A DNA stretch of 61,240 bases, from the NCBI GenBank assembly GCA_944321125.1, contig CALUKD010000022.1, positions 1 through 61,240 of the forward strand, read 5' to 3'. Below the pieces are notes generated by a model. The model was not told the origin of the DNA. It did no database searches and worked only from the letters and a program-made list of their open reading frames with translations. A program made the translations under genes and the position numbers. Position 1 is the first letter of the stretch, and each line of letters starts with the position of its first letter. This DNA comes from Candidatus Butyricimonas faecavium (GTDB lineage Bacteria > Bacteroidota > Bacteroidia > Bacteroidales > Marinifilaceae). Shown here piece by piece: positions 25,765-34,682 of the stretch.

Positions 25765-27891
25765 TTAGTCCAGTTTTTCCCCTGTTACCTTATAATACCG
25801 CCATTTTCCGGCCTGTTGTCCGTTCTTGTAACGTCCTTCACAGAACAAATGTCCGGTATTATAATAAAATTTTACCGTACCATGTCGTACTCCCTTCCGA
25901 TACGCGATCTCCGTACGGAGCGTACCGTCCGGGAAAAACTCTTTATATCCCGCAATCAATCCGTTCTTATAGGTCACCTGAGCCAACAAATCCCCGTTCT
26001 CATAGAAGAATGGAGCAACCCCATCAATCTTCCCATTGCCATACGGGAATTGTCCGAGCAACTTTCCCTCAACATCAAACACACACCACACGCCATCCGG
26101 CTCCCCATTTTTTAACGCTCCCTTGAAGATAGCCTGTTCCGACTTATACTCGTAATACTCCTGATCACTCACCGCAACGCTATCGGGAATCACGGGATAA
26201 TAAAAACCTGCTTCGATCTTGTTTATCTGGTTCTCAAACTGGCGATTCAACTCCCGCCTCTTGTACTCCTCGGGAGCTTTATCATTATAATTCGCTATAA
26301 TCTGAGTCTTAAAAACTCCTCCTTCTTTAGATAACGAGAAACCTATCGTTTCAAAACTCAGAAATGCCCCTTTGTTCTTCTCCAAACTTCCCTGAGAACC
26401 CGCCTTAAAAGAATCATATAAATATTCGTACGTATTAGGTGTCTGCACGTAACCAAACACGTTCTTCCTACTTCCCAACAATTCTTTCAAACGCATATAC
26501 TTCTCGTTATACTCCAACGTGCTTCCCAGTACATATTCTTTAATCATCTCGGCCAACGTGGCCGGAGAATTACTAAAAACGACATAATCACCCAAAAACG
26601 TATAATAAGGGCGTTCAAATCGTTCGAACATTCCCCCGAAAAAAAGCTGGAAAAAACCTTTTAACCTAAAATAATGAATCGTATGTCCGTTAAACTCCAT
26701 CACTCTTTCCCGGATAGGAGTCCTCCATTGAACCTGTTCAGCCAGATAAGCCATTTGATCCTTAGCCAGATGAATATCCTTAGCCCGTATCGCCAGTACG
26801 ATATGATCCGCCTCCTGATTATTCTCCAAACGGGATTTGATAATTGCCACCTCGCCTCCAATCCAAGATGTAAACACTTCCAGCACATCTATATTCAGAA
26901 ATTTATTCAACCGATCCAACGATTTCTTCATTTCCGTATAAGATTGCAGACTATTTACCTTATAATTTTCCAACAATAAACTTTCCGCCTCTTCAAAAGA
27001 AGGAAAACAAAAAGAAACATAAGCTGCCGTATTTTCACCCGCGATCGTCTCAAGATTAGAAGAACCCCCTTCCAGAAAACTAACCACATCCAACAAAGAA
27101 TATTTATTTGGATCAGGCCTCGTTTCCCCTACAAAACGAAGAGATTTATCATTCAATTGCATCATCAAACGAGTATTCTTCAACAACGAAAACTCTTTCC
27201 CTACCGCTGATTCCTCCATAATCGAAGTGATCCACTTTCCCAACTGGCGATGATCAAGATCAAGCATTACATCTCCCGAAGCCACCACCTCCTGTATCTC
27301 CTTGCTTGTTTTACACCGGGCCAGAGAACGGGCAACCAAAGCGTGAGACAACGAACCTATCAGCAGATTATCCTTAATCGTGAAGAAAAAACACCAGTCA
27401 GCCCAATGGACCTCCCGAATCTCCCCGTTCGGATCCTTGATAGTCTTTATTCTTATTTCGTCATCCTGCACCAATTTCAGCAGTAACGTTTCAAACACCT
27501 GAATCACGTTCAATTTCCCCAAATCACAAACGTATAAGAAATCGTATTTATTCAACCCCACCTGATGACAGGAAATAGTTACCGGACGATCAGTTAATAT
27601 CTTTTTCAATTTAGGATAGGCATTCGCCAAAGAATCCACGTATTGTAAATTTGAATGATACTCTTCGAAATAGGGGTAATTTTTCAACGATTTCCAGATA
27701 AAATTCCGGTGTAACTGTTCATGCACTCTATTCACGGATACAATATTCACCTTAAAGACCGCATCCACGGGTACAGCTTGCAAAGTATCAAACTTCTCTG
27801 CCTTTCGGAAAATCCCAAACCACACCACCAACCCGACCATCATGAATAAACCCAAAATAACGATTATCTTTTTTTTCGTACTTTTCTTCAT
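25765..27891 (-). CDS. DUF3352-like membrane-anchored protein with C-terminal MORN-type repeats
   Basis: This protein has 708 aa. An N-terminal anchor (IIVILGLFMMVGLVVWFGIF) precedes a large exported domain of about 530 residues that resembles DUF3352-type proteins (VPVDAVFKVNIVSVNRV, later AYVSFCFPSF and YTFLGDYVVFSNSPATL). From about residue 590 there are five or so repeats of the MORN/YwqK kind, each like GxLKNGEPDGVW or YKNGLIAGYKEFF. The fusion of the two parts is the notable feature. It is convergent with the M23 gene with only 9 bp between stops. Function is unknown; the repeats may mediate protein or membrane contacts at the cell envelope. Confidence 0.6.
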   Translation of the reverse strand: MKKSTKKKIIVILGLFMMVGLVVWFGIFRKAEKFDTLQAVPVDAVFKVNIVSVNRVHEQLHRNFIWKSLKNYPYFEEYHSNLQYVDSLANAYPKLKKILTDRPVTISCHQVGLNKYDFLYVCDLGKLNVIQVFETLLLKLVQDDEIRIKTIKDPNGEIREVHWADWCFFFTIKDNLLIGSLSHALVARSLARCKTSKEIQEVVASGDVMLDLDHRQLGKWITSIMEESAVGKEFSLLKNTRLMMQLNDKSLRFVGETRPDPNKYSLLDVVSFLEGGSSNLETIAGENTAAYVSFCFPSFEEAESLLLENYKVNSLQSYTEMKKSLDRLNKFLNIDVLEVFTSWIGGEVAIIKSRLENNQEADHIVLAIRAKDIHLAKDQMAYLAEQVQWRTPIRERVMEFNGHTIHYFRLKGFFQLFFGGMFERFERPYYTFLGDYVVFSNSPATLAEMIKEYVLGSTLEYNEKYMRLKELLGSRKNVFGYVQTPNTYEYLYDSFKAGSQGSLEKNKGAFLSFETIGFSLSKEGGVFKTQIIANYNDKAPEEYKRRELNRQFENQINKIEAGFYYPVIPDSVAVSDQEYYEYKSEQAIFKGALKNGEPDGVWCVFDVEGKLLGQFPYGNGKIDGVAPFFYENGDLLAQVTYKNGLIAGYKEFFPDGTLRTEIAYRKGVRHGTVKFYYNTGHLFCEGRYKNGQQAGKWRYYKVTGEKLD

Positions 27892-28031
27892 ACATTATAG
27901 CCATCAAGTTCGTATTTTTTCCATTAGAGCCCCTACAAAAGCCAAAAATCACACGCCAAAAATCAACAAGGTTTTAACGTATCTGCATTGATTTCAACAT
28001 TACAATATTAAGAATTTTAGTTGGGAAATCG

Positions 28032-28039
28032 TATCTTTG
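28032..28039 (+). promoter_or_regulatory. Bacteroidetes -7 box for the chromate transporter pair
   Basis: TATCTTTG matches TAnnTTTG exactly, 23 bp upstream of the first ATG at 28063. Confidence 0.55.
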
Positions 28040-28062
28040 CCCTTGATATATAATGCAAAATT

Positions 28063-28602
28063 ATGGCTTCATACTGGCAAATATTTATCTCGTTTTTCAA
28101 GATCGGTTCTTTCACGCTGGGAGGTGGTTACGCGATGATACCACTCATCCAGCAGGAAGTAGTGGATAAAAAAGGCTGGCTAAAAGAGAGCGAATTCGTA
28201 GAGATGATGGCAATAGCCCAATCCGCTCCCGGACCAATCGCCTTGAACACGGCCATTTTCGTGGGCTACAAAGCACGAGGAGTCAAAGGAGTTATTTTTT
28301 CCAGCCTTGGGACTATCCTTCCCTCCTTCATCGTGATACTGCTGATCGCTATTATTTTCACGGATTTCAAAAACAATCCCGGAGTAGAACGAGTATTCAA
28401 AGGCATTCGCCCGGCAGTAGTGGCCCTCATTGCCGCCCCTTTATACAAAATGGGTAAGTCAGCAGGAGTCTCCCGCAAAACCATAATTTTCCCCGTCATT
28501 GCTGCCCTCCTCGTCTGGCAACTCAATCTCTCCCCGATCTACATCATCATTGCCGCCATTCTCGGTGGCCTCCTCTACGGAAAAATCACCCACAAATTTT
28601 AA
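28063..28602 (+). CDS. Chromate transporter (CHR family), first half-size subunit
   Basis: This 179-aa inner-membrane protein is one CHR domain. Motifs: FFKIGSFTLGGGYAMIPLI at residues 9-27, SAPGPIALNTA near 55, then alternating hydrophobic segments. CHR proteins export chromate or act as sulfate/anion-coupled carriers. Full-length ChrA has two such domains; here they are encoded as two separate genes 12 bp apart. Short-chain pairs work as heteromers with opposite membrane orientation in characterised cases. Whether this pair confers chromate resistance or transports another oxyanion cannot be told. Confidence 0.85.
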   Translation: MASYWQIFISFFKIGSFTLGGGYAMIPLIQQEVVDKKGWLKESEFVEMMAIAQSAPGPIALNTAIFVGYKARGVKGVIFSSLGTILPSFIVILLIAIIFTDFKNNPGVERVFKGIRPAVVALIAAPLYKMGKSAGVSRKTIIFPVIAALLVWQLNLSPIYIIIAAILGGLLYGKITHKF

Positions 28603-28614
28603 TTTTCAATTAAT

Positions 28615-29151
28615 ATGTCAGAACTTGATCTCTATATCAGCCTCTTTATCACCTTTTTCAAAATCGGCTTATTCGGTTTCGGGGGTGGTTACGCCATGCT
28701 TTCATTGATACAACACGACGTAGTGGAAACCCATAACTGGATCAGCGTGGCCGACTTCACGGATATCGTGGCGATCTCGCAAAGTACACCCGGTCCCATC
28801 GCCTTTAACACCGCCACTTACATCGGTTACACGGCAACAGGCAGCATCTGGGGATCGGCCATCTGCACGATCGCTGTCAGCCTTCCCTCCCTGATCATCA
28901 TGATCACGATCTCCAAATTTTTCTTCATGTTCCGGGATAACAAATACGTAGAAATGGCCATGCAAGGCTTAAAAATTACAGTTTTAGGACTTATCGGAGC
29001 CGCAGCATTACTCTTGATGAACAAGCAAAACTTCGTGGATTACAAAAGCTATATCATCTTCGCTATAGCCTTCATTGCCACGTTCAAATTCAAAATGGAC
29101 CCGATTCTGATGATCATTGCGGCAGGAATAGCCGGGTATCTTCTTTATTAG
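28615..29151 (+). CDS. Chromate transporter (CHR family), second half-size subunit
   Basis: This 178-aa partner of the preceding gene has the same plan: FFKIGLFGFGGGYAMLSLI near residue 15, STPGPIAFNTATYIGY near 60, and hydrophobic segments to a Leu/Tyr end. The two proteins are clearly related but not close copies, as expected for the N- and C-halves of ChrA that need to assemble together. A hairpin terminator lies 77 bp downstream, serving this operon and the convergent trxA. Confidence 0.85.
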   Translation: MSELDLYISLFITFFKIGLFGFGGGYAMLSLIQHDVVETHNWISVADFTDIVAISQSTPGPIAFNTATYIGYTATGSIWGSAICTIAVSLPSLIIMITISKFFFMFRDNKYVEMAMQGLKITVLGLIGAAALLLMNKQNFVDYKSYIIFAIAFIATFKFKMDPILMIIAAGIAGYLLY

Positions 29152-29228
29152 ATTACCCGCTTACAGCAATAACTACAATACAAATTGAACCTGCAATTCT
29201 GTAAATTATAGGCGGGAATCCAAACAAA

Positions 29229-29250
29229 AAAACCGCCAATCGGCGGTTTT
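29229..29250. terminator. Bidirectional terminator between the chromate genes and trxA
   Basis: Stem AAAACCGCC / GGCGGTTTT around a 4-nt loop. A-rich and T-rich flanks on both strands suit both convergent transcripts. Confidence 0.85.
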
Positions 29251-29255
29251 ATATT

Positions 29256-29570
29256 TTAGAGCAGAGCATTGATTTTAGAAACCAAAGTCGTCTTAGGTAC
29301 TGCACCTACTTGTTTGTCAGCAACCTCACCATTCTTAAAGAAAAGAATCGTCGGGATGTTACGAATACCATACTTAGCGGCAGCAGAACTTTCATCTACG
29401 TTCACTTTAGCAACCACCAACTTGCCTTCGAACTCTTTAGAGATCTCTTCCACGATGGGTAACATCATTTTACATGGTCCACACCATTCTGCCCAGAAAT
29501 CTACAAGAACAGGAACTTCTGCTTTTAGCACAACTTCCTCAAAATTTGAATCATTAACTGCAATAGCCAT
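29256..29570 (-). CDS. trxA: Thioredoxin
   Basis: This cytoplasmic thioredoxin is 104 aa from MAIAVNDSNFEEVV at 29570. The frame back to 29603 adds 11 residues that are not thioredoxin-like. The active site FWAEWCGPCKM and cis-Pro in RNIPTILFF are both present, with no signal peptide and the standard family length. It reduces disulfides in ribonucleotide reductase and other proteins. It is the only cytosolic thioredoxin in the window and contrasts with the exported thioredoxin-fold proteins at 3.6-8.6 kb. The dnaE terminator lies upstream, so it probably has its own promoter in the 40 bp before the ATG. Confidence 0.93.
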   Translation of the reverse strand: MAIAVNDSNFEEVVLKAEVPVLVDFWAEWCGPCKMMLPIVEEISKEFEGKLVVAKVNVDESSAAAKYGIRNIPTILFFKNGEVADKQVGAVPKTTLVSKINALL

Positions 29571-29608
29571 ACTTCTATCTTTAAAGTTTATAATAACATT
29601 CATGCTAA

Positions 29609-29648
29609 AAGCGTTGGATTAAGTTCCGCCATGATCCAACGCTTCAAC
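29609..29648 (-). terminator. Terminator after dnaE
   Basis: Perfect 11-bp stem AAGCGTTGGAT (29609-29619) / ATCCAACGCTT (29634-29644). On the minus strand it runs into CTTTTAGC. Confidence 0.75.
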
Positions 29649-29657
29649 GTGGCGAAA

Positions 29658-32600
29658 TTAATTAATTTTCATTTTAATAGCATCATTATTTTCAAAATAT
29701 TCATATAATTCTCTCGAACGCCCTATCTTACAGGTTCTTGAAAACATCTTTACTCGGTGTCCCGTTCCATCATACAAAATAAAGTTCAACGGTAAATCCC
29801 CTTTCTCGTTTACAAACTGATTATGTAACTCTAGCACAAGTTCATGCGTCAATTTTTCTACATCCACCTGCAACGTGATCGATCGAATCAAGTTTTCACT
29901 GATAACACTCAACAAATCCATGCTCTGCACGTTAAAAGTCAGCTCACCGGCTCCTCCCCACTTCTTTTCCTGTACTCTACCCTTGATATAAATTGATGTC
30001 TCCAGAATAAAATAATTCCGGAACTTGATATAGTCCTCCCCAAAGAAAGGTAATTCGTAAGAACCAGTGAAATCCTCAATCGTCAAAATGCCAAAATCGT
30101 TCCCTTTCTTTGTCTTTCCCTCCCGCATGGCAACGATGATACCCGCAATCGTCACGTCTCGATCTTTATAAGAACTCAAATCACTGCTCAGACTCTCCAA
30201 AGGAGTACAAATTGCCTTGATCTCTAACTTATACGAATCCAACGGATGAGAAGTTAGGTATATGCCGATCAATTCTTTCTCTTTACGCGCTTTCTCTATA
30301 TCCGTCCAAGGTTCACACAAAGGAATAGTAGGCTTCTTCACGTCATATTCATCCATTCCTCCAAACAGCGTTGCCTGCATCATCAAACTATCCTGCTGTT
30401 TTTTCTGCCCGTAATTCACCAGATTTTCGAGAAATGTCGTATGACCATCTGGCATATGGAAATACTGCGACCGATCCAACCCGAAACTATCCAAACCTCC
30501 CGCGGTAATCAAATTTTCCAACGTCTTTTTGTTCACCGTCTTGTAATCCAAACGCTCGAAAAAATCGAAAAGATCCTTATAAACCCCGTTAGCATTCCGC
30601 TCCCGGATAATTGAATGCACGGCAGCCTCGCCAACACCCTTGATCCCGGCCATACCGAAACGAATATTCCCCTTGTGGTTCACCGTGAAATCATCATCCG
30701 ACTCGTTCACATCAGGAGCCAGCACCTTCAATCCCATCCTCTTACACTCATCCATAAAGACAGTTACCTTCTCAATCTGTGACAGATTACAACTCAAGTT
30801 AGCCGCCATAAATTCGGCCGGATAATGAGCTTTCAGGAATCCCGTCTGGTAAGCGATATAAGCGTAGCAAACCGAATGCGATTTATTGAAGGCATACGAA
30901 GCGAACGCCTCCCAATCCCCCCAAATCTTATCAACCAACGGGTTGACCTCCTTACCCATTTTCTTGCATCCACTCACAAACTCCTCGTTTTTATTACAGC
31001 CCTCGATAAATTGAGTCTTCAACTGATTCATCGTATCAATCTGCTTTTTACCCATCGCCTTACGAAGAGTATCCGACATACCCCGGGTAAAATTTCCCAA
31101 AGCGCGGGACTGCAACATCACCTGCTCCTGATAAACTGTGATACCATATGTATCCTTCAAGTAAGGCTCCATCATCGGGTGATCATACTCGATAGGAGCT
31201 TCCCCGTGTTTACGCTTGATAAAATCCGGAATATACTCCATAGGTCCGGGACGATACAAAGCATTCATGGCCACCAAATCCTCGAAACGGTTCGGTTTCA
31301 ACGCTCTCAAATGCTTTTTCATTCCCGGCGACTCAAACTGGAACAGGCCGGTAGTATCCCCTCTTGAAAATAATTCGAATGTTTCTTTATCCTCCAACGA
31401 AACCGCATCTATATCCAACGTCTCGTGGCGGGATTTTTTTATATTATCCAAACAAGTTTTTATAATCGAAAGCGTCCTTAATCCCAAAAAGTCCATCTTG
31501 ATCAACCCGATCGGCTCCACGAAGTGGCCATCATACTGGGTTGTCATCAAACTTTCCCCCTCCGTCGGCATAATCGGGATATGTTCCGTCAGCGGGTCAC
31601 GACTGATCAAGATACCACAAGCGTGTACCCCCGTCTGCCGCACGGAACCTTCCAAAATCTCGGCCAGATGAAGCGTCTTCGCTACCAGCGGGTTCGAGGA
31701 CTCCCGTTCCTTCTCCAGATCAGGATTCTCCTTATAAGCCTTCTTCAACGTAATTTTCGGGGTTTCCGGAACCATTTTGGCCAACCGGTTTGCCTCCGAC
31801 AAATCCAACTTCAGCACCCGCGCCACGTCCTTAATCGCCATCTTGGCAGCCATACTACCGAAAGTCACGATATGGGCCACTTTATCCGCCCCATATTTTT
31901 GAGTAACCCATTCCAACACTCGTTGACGCCCATCATCATCAAAATCCACATCAATATCAGGCAACGAGATACGGTCAGGATTCAAAAAACGTTCGAATAG
32001 CAAATCATATTTAACCGGATCTATATTCGTGATACCCAAACAATAGGCCACGGCACTTCCCGCCGCAGAACCACGTCCCGGACCCACGATAACCCCCATA
32101 TCACGAGCCGCCCGAATAAAGTCCTGCACGATCAGAAAGTATCCCGGGAAACCCATCGTCTTCATGATATGCAACTCGAAAATCAGACGCTCCATGATAT
32201 CCGGCGGGATATTCTCTCCATAACGTCGCACGGCCCCCTTCATTGCCAACTCCTTCAAATAATCCGCCTCCAGCTTGATACGGTAAAGTCGATCATATCC
32301 TCCCAACTTCTTCACTTTCTTCTGGGCATCTTCCTCACTCATAACGACCTCACCCTTCTCGTTACGGGTAAACTCGTTAAACAAATCCTCTTCCGTATAT
32401 TTCTTCCGGTACTCTTCCTCCGTACCAATCTCCGGCGGAATCGGGAAAACCGGCATCAACGGGTCGGAATCCAGTTTATAATCTTCAACTTTATCTACAA
32501 TCTCCTGTGTATTCTCTATTACCTGAGGAATATCTTTAAACAATTCCTCCATCTCGGCAGTAGTCTTGAACCACTCCTGCCGCGTGTAACGCATCCGGTT

Positions 32601-33323
32601 AGGGTCATCCAAATCCTTACGAGTATTCAGACAAATCAACAGGTCATGTGCCTCGGCATCCTCCGCATTCAAAAAATGCACGTCGTTCGTGGCAATCACC
32701 TTGATCCCCAACTTCTCGCCCATTCGTAGAATCTCCGCGTTACATTTCACTTGATTATCGTAAACCTCCGCTCTCTCCTTCGCCGCTTCTGCCGGGTGCC
32801 TCATCACCTCCAAGTAATAATCCTCCCCCACCAAATTCTTGTACCACAAGGCTGCCGCCTCGGCCCCCTCAATATCCCCGGCCATAATTTTTTGGCAAAT
32901 CTCACCTCCTAAACAAGCCGATGAAATAATTAACCCCTCGTGATACTTTTCCAACAACGCCTTATCAATACGCGGACGATAATAATACCCGTCCACGAAC
33001 GCCGTCGAGCAAAGCTTGATCAGGTTCAAATACCCTTTCAGATTCTTGGCCAAGATTATCAAATGCTCCCCAGAACGATCCACCGGTTTCTCTTTATTAT
33101 ATAAAGACACCCTTGCCACGTAGGCTTCCACTCCCAAAATAGGTTTTATCCCCTTTTTGCGACAAGTATCATAAAACAACTTTATCCCGAACATATTCCC
33201 GTGATCCGTCAGCGAGATTGCCTTCATCCCGTCGGCGATTGCCTTTTCCACCAATCCGGACACACTCGCCGCTCCGTCAAGAATAGAATACTGAGAATGT
33301 ACATGAAAATGCGTAAATGCCAT
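29658..33323 (-). CDS. dnaE: DNA polymerase III alpha subunit
   Basis: This 1221-aa replicative polymerase subunit starts with the PHP domain (FHVHSQYSILDGA, SLTDHGNMFG), which is followed by the palm with GPGRGSAAGS. The catalytic LPDIDVDFDDDGRQR lies near residue 455, and fingers include YQEQVMLQSRALGNFTRGMSD. A C-terminal OB-fold nucleic-acid-binding region includes VTIAGIIVAMREGKTKKGND near residue 1045. Length and order are those of bacterial DnaE1. The gene stands as a single unit between its terminator and an upstream TAAATTTG box. It acts in the holoenzyme with the beta clamp and clamp loader. Confidence 0.96.
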   Translation of the reverse strand: MAFTHFHVHSQYSILDGAASVSGLVEKAIADGMKAISLTDHGNMFGIKLFYDTCRKKGIKPILGVEAYVARVSLYNKEKPVDRSGEHLIILAKNLKGYLNLIKLCSTAFVDGYYYRPRIDKALLEKYHEGLIISSACLGGEICQKIMAGDIEGAEAAALWYKNLVGEDYYLEVMRHPAEAAKERAEVYDNQVKCNAEILRMGEKLGIKVIATNDVHFLNAEDAEAHDLLICLNTRKDLDDPNRMRYTRQEWFKTTAEMEELFKDIPQVIENTQEIVDKVEDYKLDSDPLMPVFPIPPEIGTEEEYRKKYTEEDLFNEFTRNEKGEVVMSEEDAQKKVKKLGGYDRLYRIKLEADYLKELAMKGAVRRYGENIPPDIMERLIFELHIMKTMGFPGYFLIVQDFIRAARDMGVIVGPGRGSAAGSAVAYCLGITNIDPVKYDLLFERFLNPDRISLPDIDVDFDDDGRQRVLEWVTQKYGADKVAHIVTFGSMAAKMAIKDVARVLKLDLSEANRLAKMVPETPKITLKKAYKENPDLEKERESSNPLVAKTLHLAEILEGSVRQTGVHACGILISRDPLTEHIPIMPTEGESLMTTQYDGHFVEPIGLIKMDFLGLRTLSIIKTCLDNIKKSRHETLDIDAVSLEDKETFELFSRGDTTGLFQFESPGMKKHLRALKPNRFEDLVAMNALYRPGPMEYIPDFIKRKHGEAPIEYDHPMMEPYLKDTYGITVYQEQVMLQSRALGNFTRGMSDTLRKAMGKKQIDTMNQLKTQFIEGCNKNEEFVSGCKKMGKEVNPLVDKIWGDWEAFASYAFNKSHSVCYAYIAYQTGFLKAHYPAEFMAANLSCNLSQIEKVTVFMDECKRMGLKVLAPDVNESDDDFTVNHKGNIRFGMAGIKGVGEAAVHSIIRERNANGVYKDLFDFFERLDYKTVNKKTLENLITAGGLDSFGLDRSQYFHMPDGHTTFLENLVNYGQKKQQDSLMMQATLFGGMDEYDVKKPTIPLCEPWTDIEKARKEKELIGIYLTSHPLDSYKLEIKAICTPLESLSSDLSSYKDRDVTIAGIIVAMREGKTKKGNDFGILTIEDFTGSYELPFFGEDYIKFRNYFILETSIYIKGRVQEKKWGGAGELTFNVQSMDLLSVISENLIRSITLQVDVEKLTHELVLELHNQFVNEKGDLPLNFILYDGTGHRVKMFSRTCKIGRSRELYEYFENNDAIKMKIN

Positions 33324-33368
33324 ATATACACTTAATTAAATATTAACACACCCTTAAAAGGCATTCCA

Positions 33369-33376
33369 CAAATTTA
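33369..33376 (-). promoter_or_regulatory. Candidate -7 box for dnaE
   Basis: Minus-strand TAAATTTG fits TAnnTTTG, 45 bp before the ATG. Confidence 0.35.
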
Positions 33377-33419
33377 GCCAAAAATCCCCACACTACCACC
33401 CCGTATATTACAAACAATT

Positions 33420-34655
33420 CTAAAAAGCGGTATATTTCCCATTAAACCGGAAACCGACACCCAACATCAAAAAGTTAGGTTCATTGAAATTTTGAAGACG
33501 ATACCCCACATGCAAAAACACCGCACGGGACAAGGCTATTTTCAATGTCAGCAGCTGATAAAACATATTTAGATCATTCTTTCCGATCACATTCGCCCCG
33601 ATCCCGACCCCCACGACAAAAAAAGGCATCACGTACTCTGCTCGCCCGGAAAGCCCCAAGGCAAATTGATCACCCAAAGGAGGGCGAACAATATCCGACT
33701 TATCCACCTTCCCGTATACATCTCCATCCGTGTATAAATTGGCTCCCCCGTCAAATGTCCCATCCAAAGACACACCCAACCGAAATTTGTAATTCAAATT
33801 ATACATCGGGGTAAAATTAAATCCGAACACGGGGTAAGCCTCCGGAGAAGGGGAAAAACCATCGGAAGTCTTCACCAACCGATCATGCCACGAGCCAAAG
33901 AAAACAAAATCATACGTGAAATGCCGCCGAAAAGGTTGTATCGCCAAAGCAACTCTCCTCTCCAATGACTTCAAATCATTTTCCCGATAAAAATTACATT
34001 CCAACCCGATATTTCCCCCGATCGTATTCAACCCTGCATTAGGAATCTTCGTATTCCCGTTGGAAAAATGCGATAACGTCAATCCCGAAAGCAGGCTAAC
34101 CCTTGGGGACAACCTCCAGCGTAAATAAAAATTAGCATTAATATAAGCATTCACCTTTGAACCGATCATCGTATTATACGAATTATAATATGGGTCATAA
34201 GGCTTCCACCCCGCGGACAAACCAAAATTCCACTCGTAATGCAAAGACAACCAAGAAGCCAAACGAGAGATTCGAGCCCCTTGAAACAAATAAAACGCAA
34301 CCGGGTTTCCTAATTGCCGAGATTCCCCGAAATTATAAAACCCGAGTCCTACCCCTTGGTAAACATCTCCATAAATACGCTCATCAAAGCTCCCCGGACG
34401 ATAACGGAACAAATACTTTAAATGAGCGGAAAAAGCCCCCCGGATAATTCTCCCCTCTGCATTTGCGCCTTTCAAAAAAGAACTTGTCGGGAAAACATAC
34501 TCCGGCCGTCCCTCTACCCGCAATCCATGCACAAATTTACGCGATGACACATCCACCAAACTATCGTTCTCCTGCCCTGTCACACGCGACACTCCCCCGA
34601 CGACTATTATCCCCAGAAAAACGACTATTCCCAAAATTCTTTTTATTCCATCCAT
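33420..34655 (-). CDS. PagL-like (acyloxyacyl hydrolase family) outer-membrane beta-barrel protein
   Basis: This protein is about 411 aa from MDGIKRILGIV at 34655; 34670 is an alternative, and the region encodes a small duplication, MDG-AC-MDG. A signal peptide ends near VTGQ. The rest alternates polar and hydrophobic residues like a barrel and ends in Phe. The segment LSHFSNGNTKIPNAGLN resembles the PagL active-site region, where His and Ser of HxSN-type motifs deacylate lipid A at the 3 position. The family is annotated as acyloxyacyl hydrolase in Bacteroidetes. Lipid A modification is a reasonable inference, not proven. It starts 27 bp after the MFS exporter gene. Confidence 0.65.
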   Translation of the reverse strand: MDGIKRILGIVVFLGIIVVGGVSRVTGQENDSLVDVSSRKFVHGLRVEGRPEYVFPTSSFLKGANAEGRIIRGAFSAHLKYLFRYRPGSFDERIYGDVYQGVGLGFYNFGESRQLGNPVAFYLFQGARISRLASWLSLHYEWNFGLSAGWKPYDPYYNSYNTMIGSKVNAYINANFYLRWRLSPRVSLLSGLTLSHFSNGNTKIPNAGLNTIGGNIGLECNFYRENDLKSLERRVALAIQPFRRHFTYDFVFFGSWHDRLVKTSDGFSPSPEAYPVFGFNFTPMYNLNYKFRLGVSLDGTFDGGANLYTDGDVYGKVDKSDIVRPPLGDQFALGLSGRAEYVMPFFVVGVGIGANVIGKNDLNMFYQLLTLKIALSRAVFLHVGYRLQNFNEPNFLMLGVGFRFNGKYTAF

Positions 34656-34682
34656 ACAAGCTCCATCCATAAAACAATTCAA

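Noticed and set aside
30825-32729. Long plus-strand frames opposite dnaE
   Set aside because: They are antisense shadows of a well-supported gene with all catalytic motifs on the minus strand.
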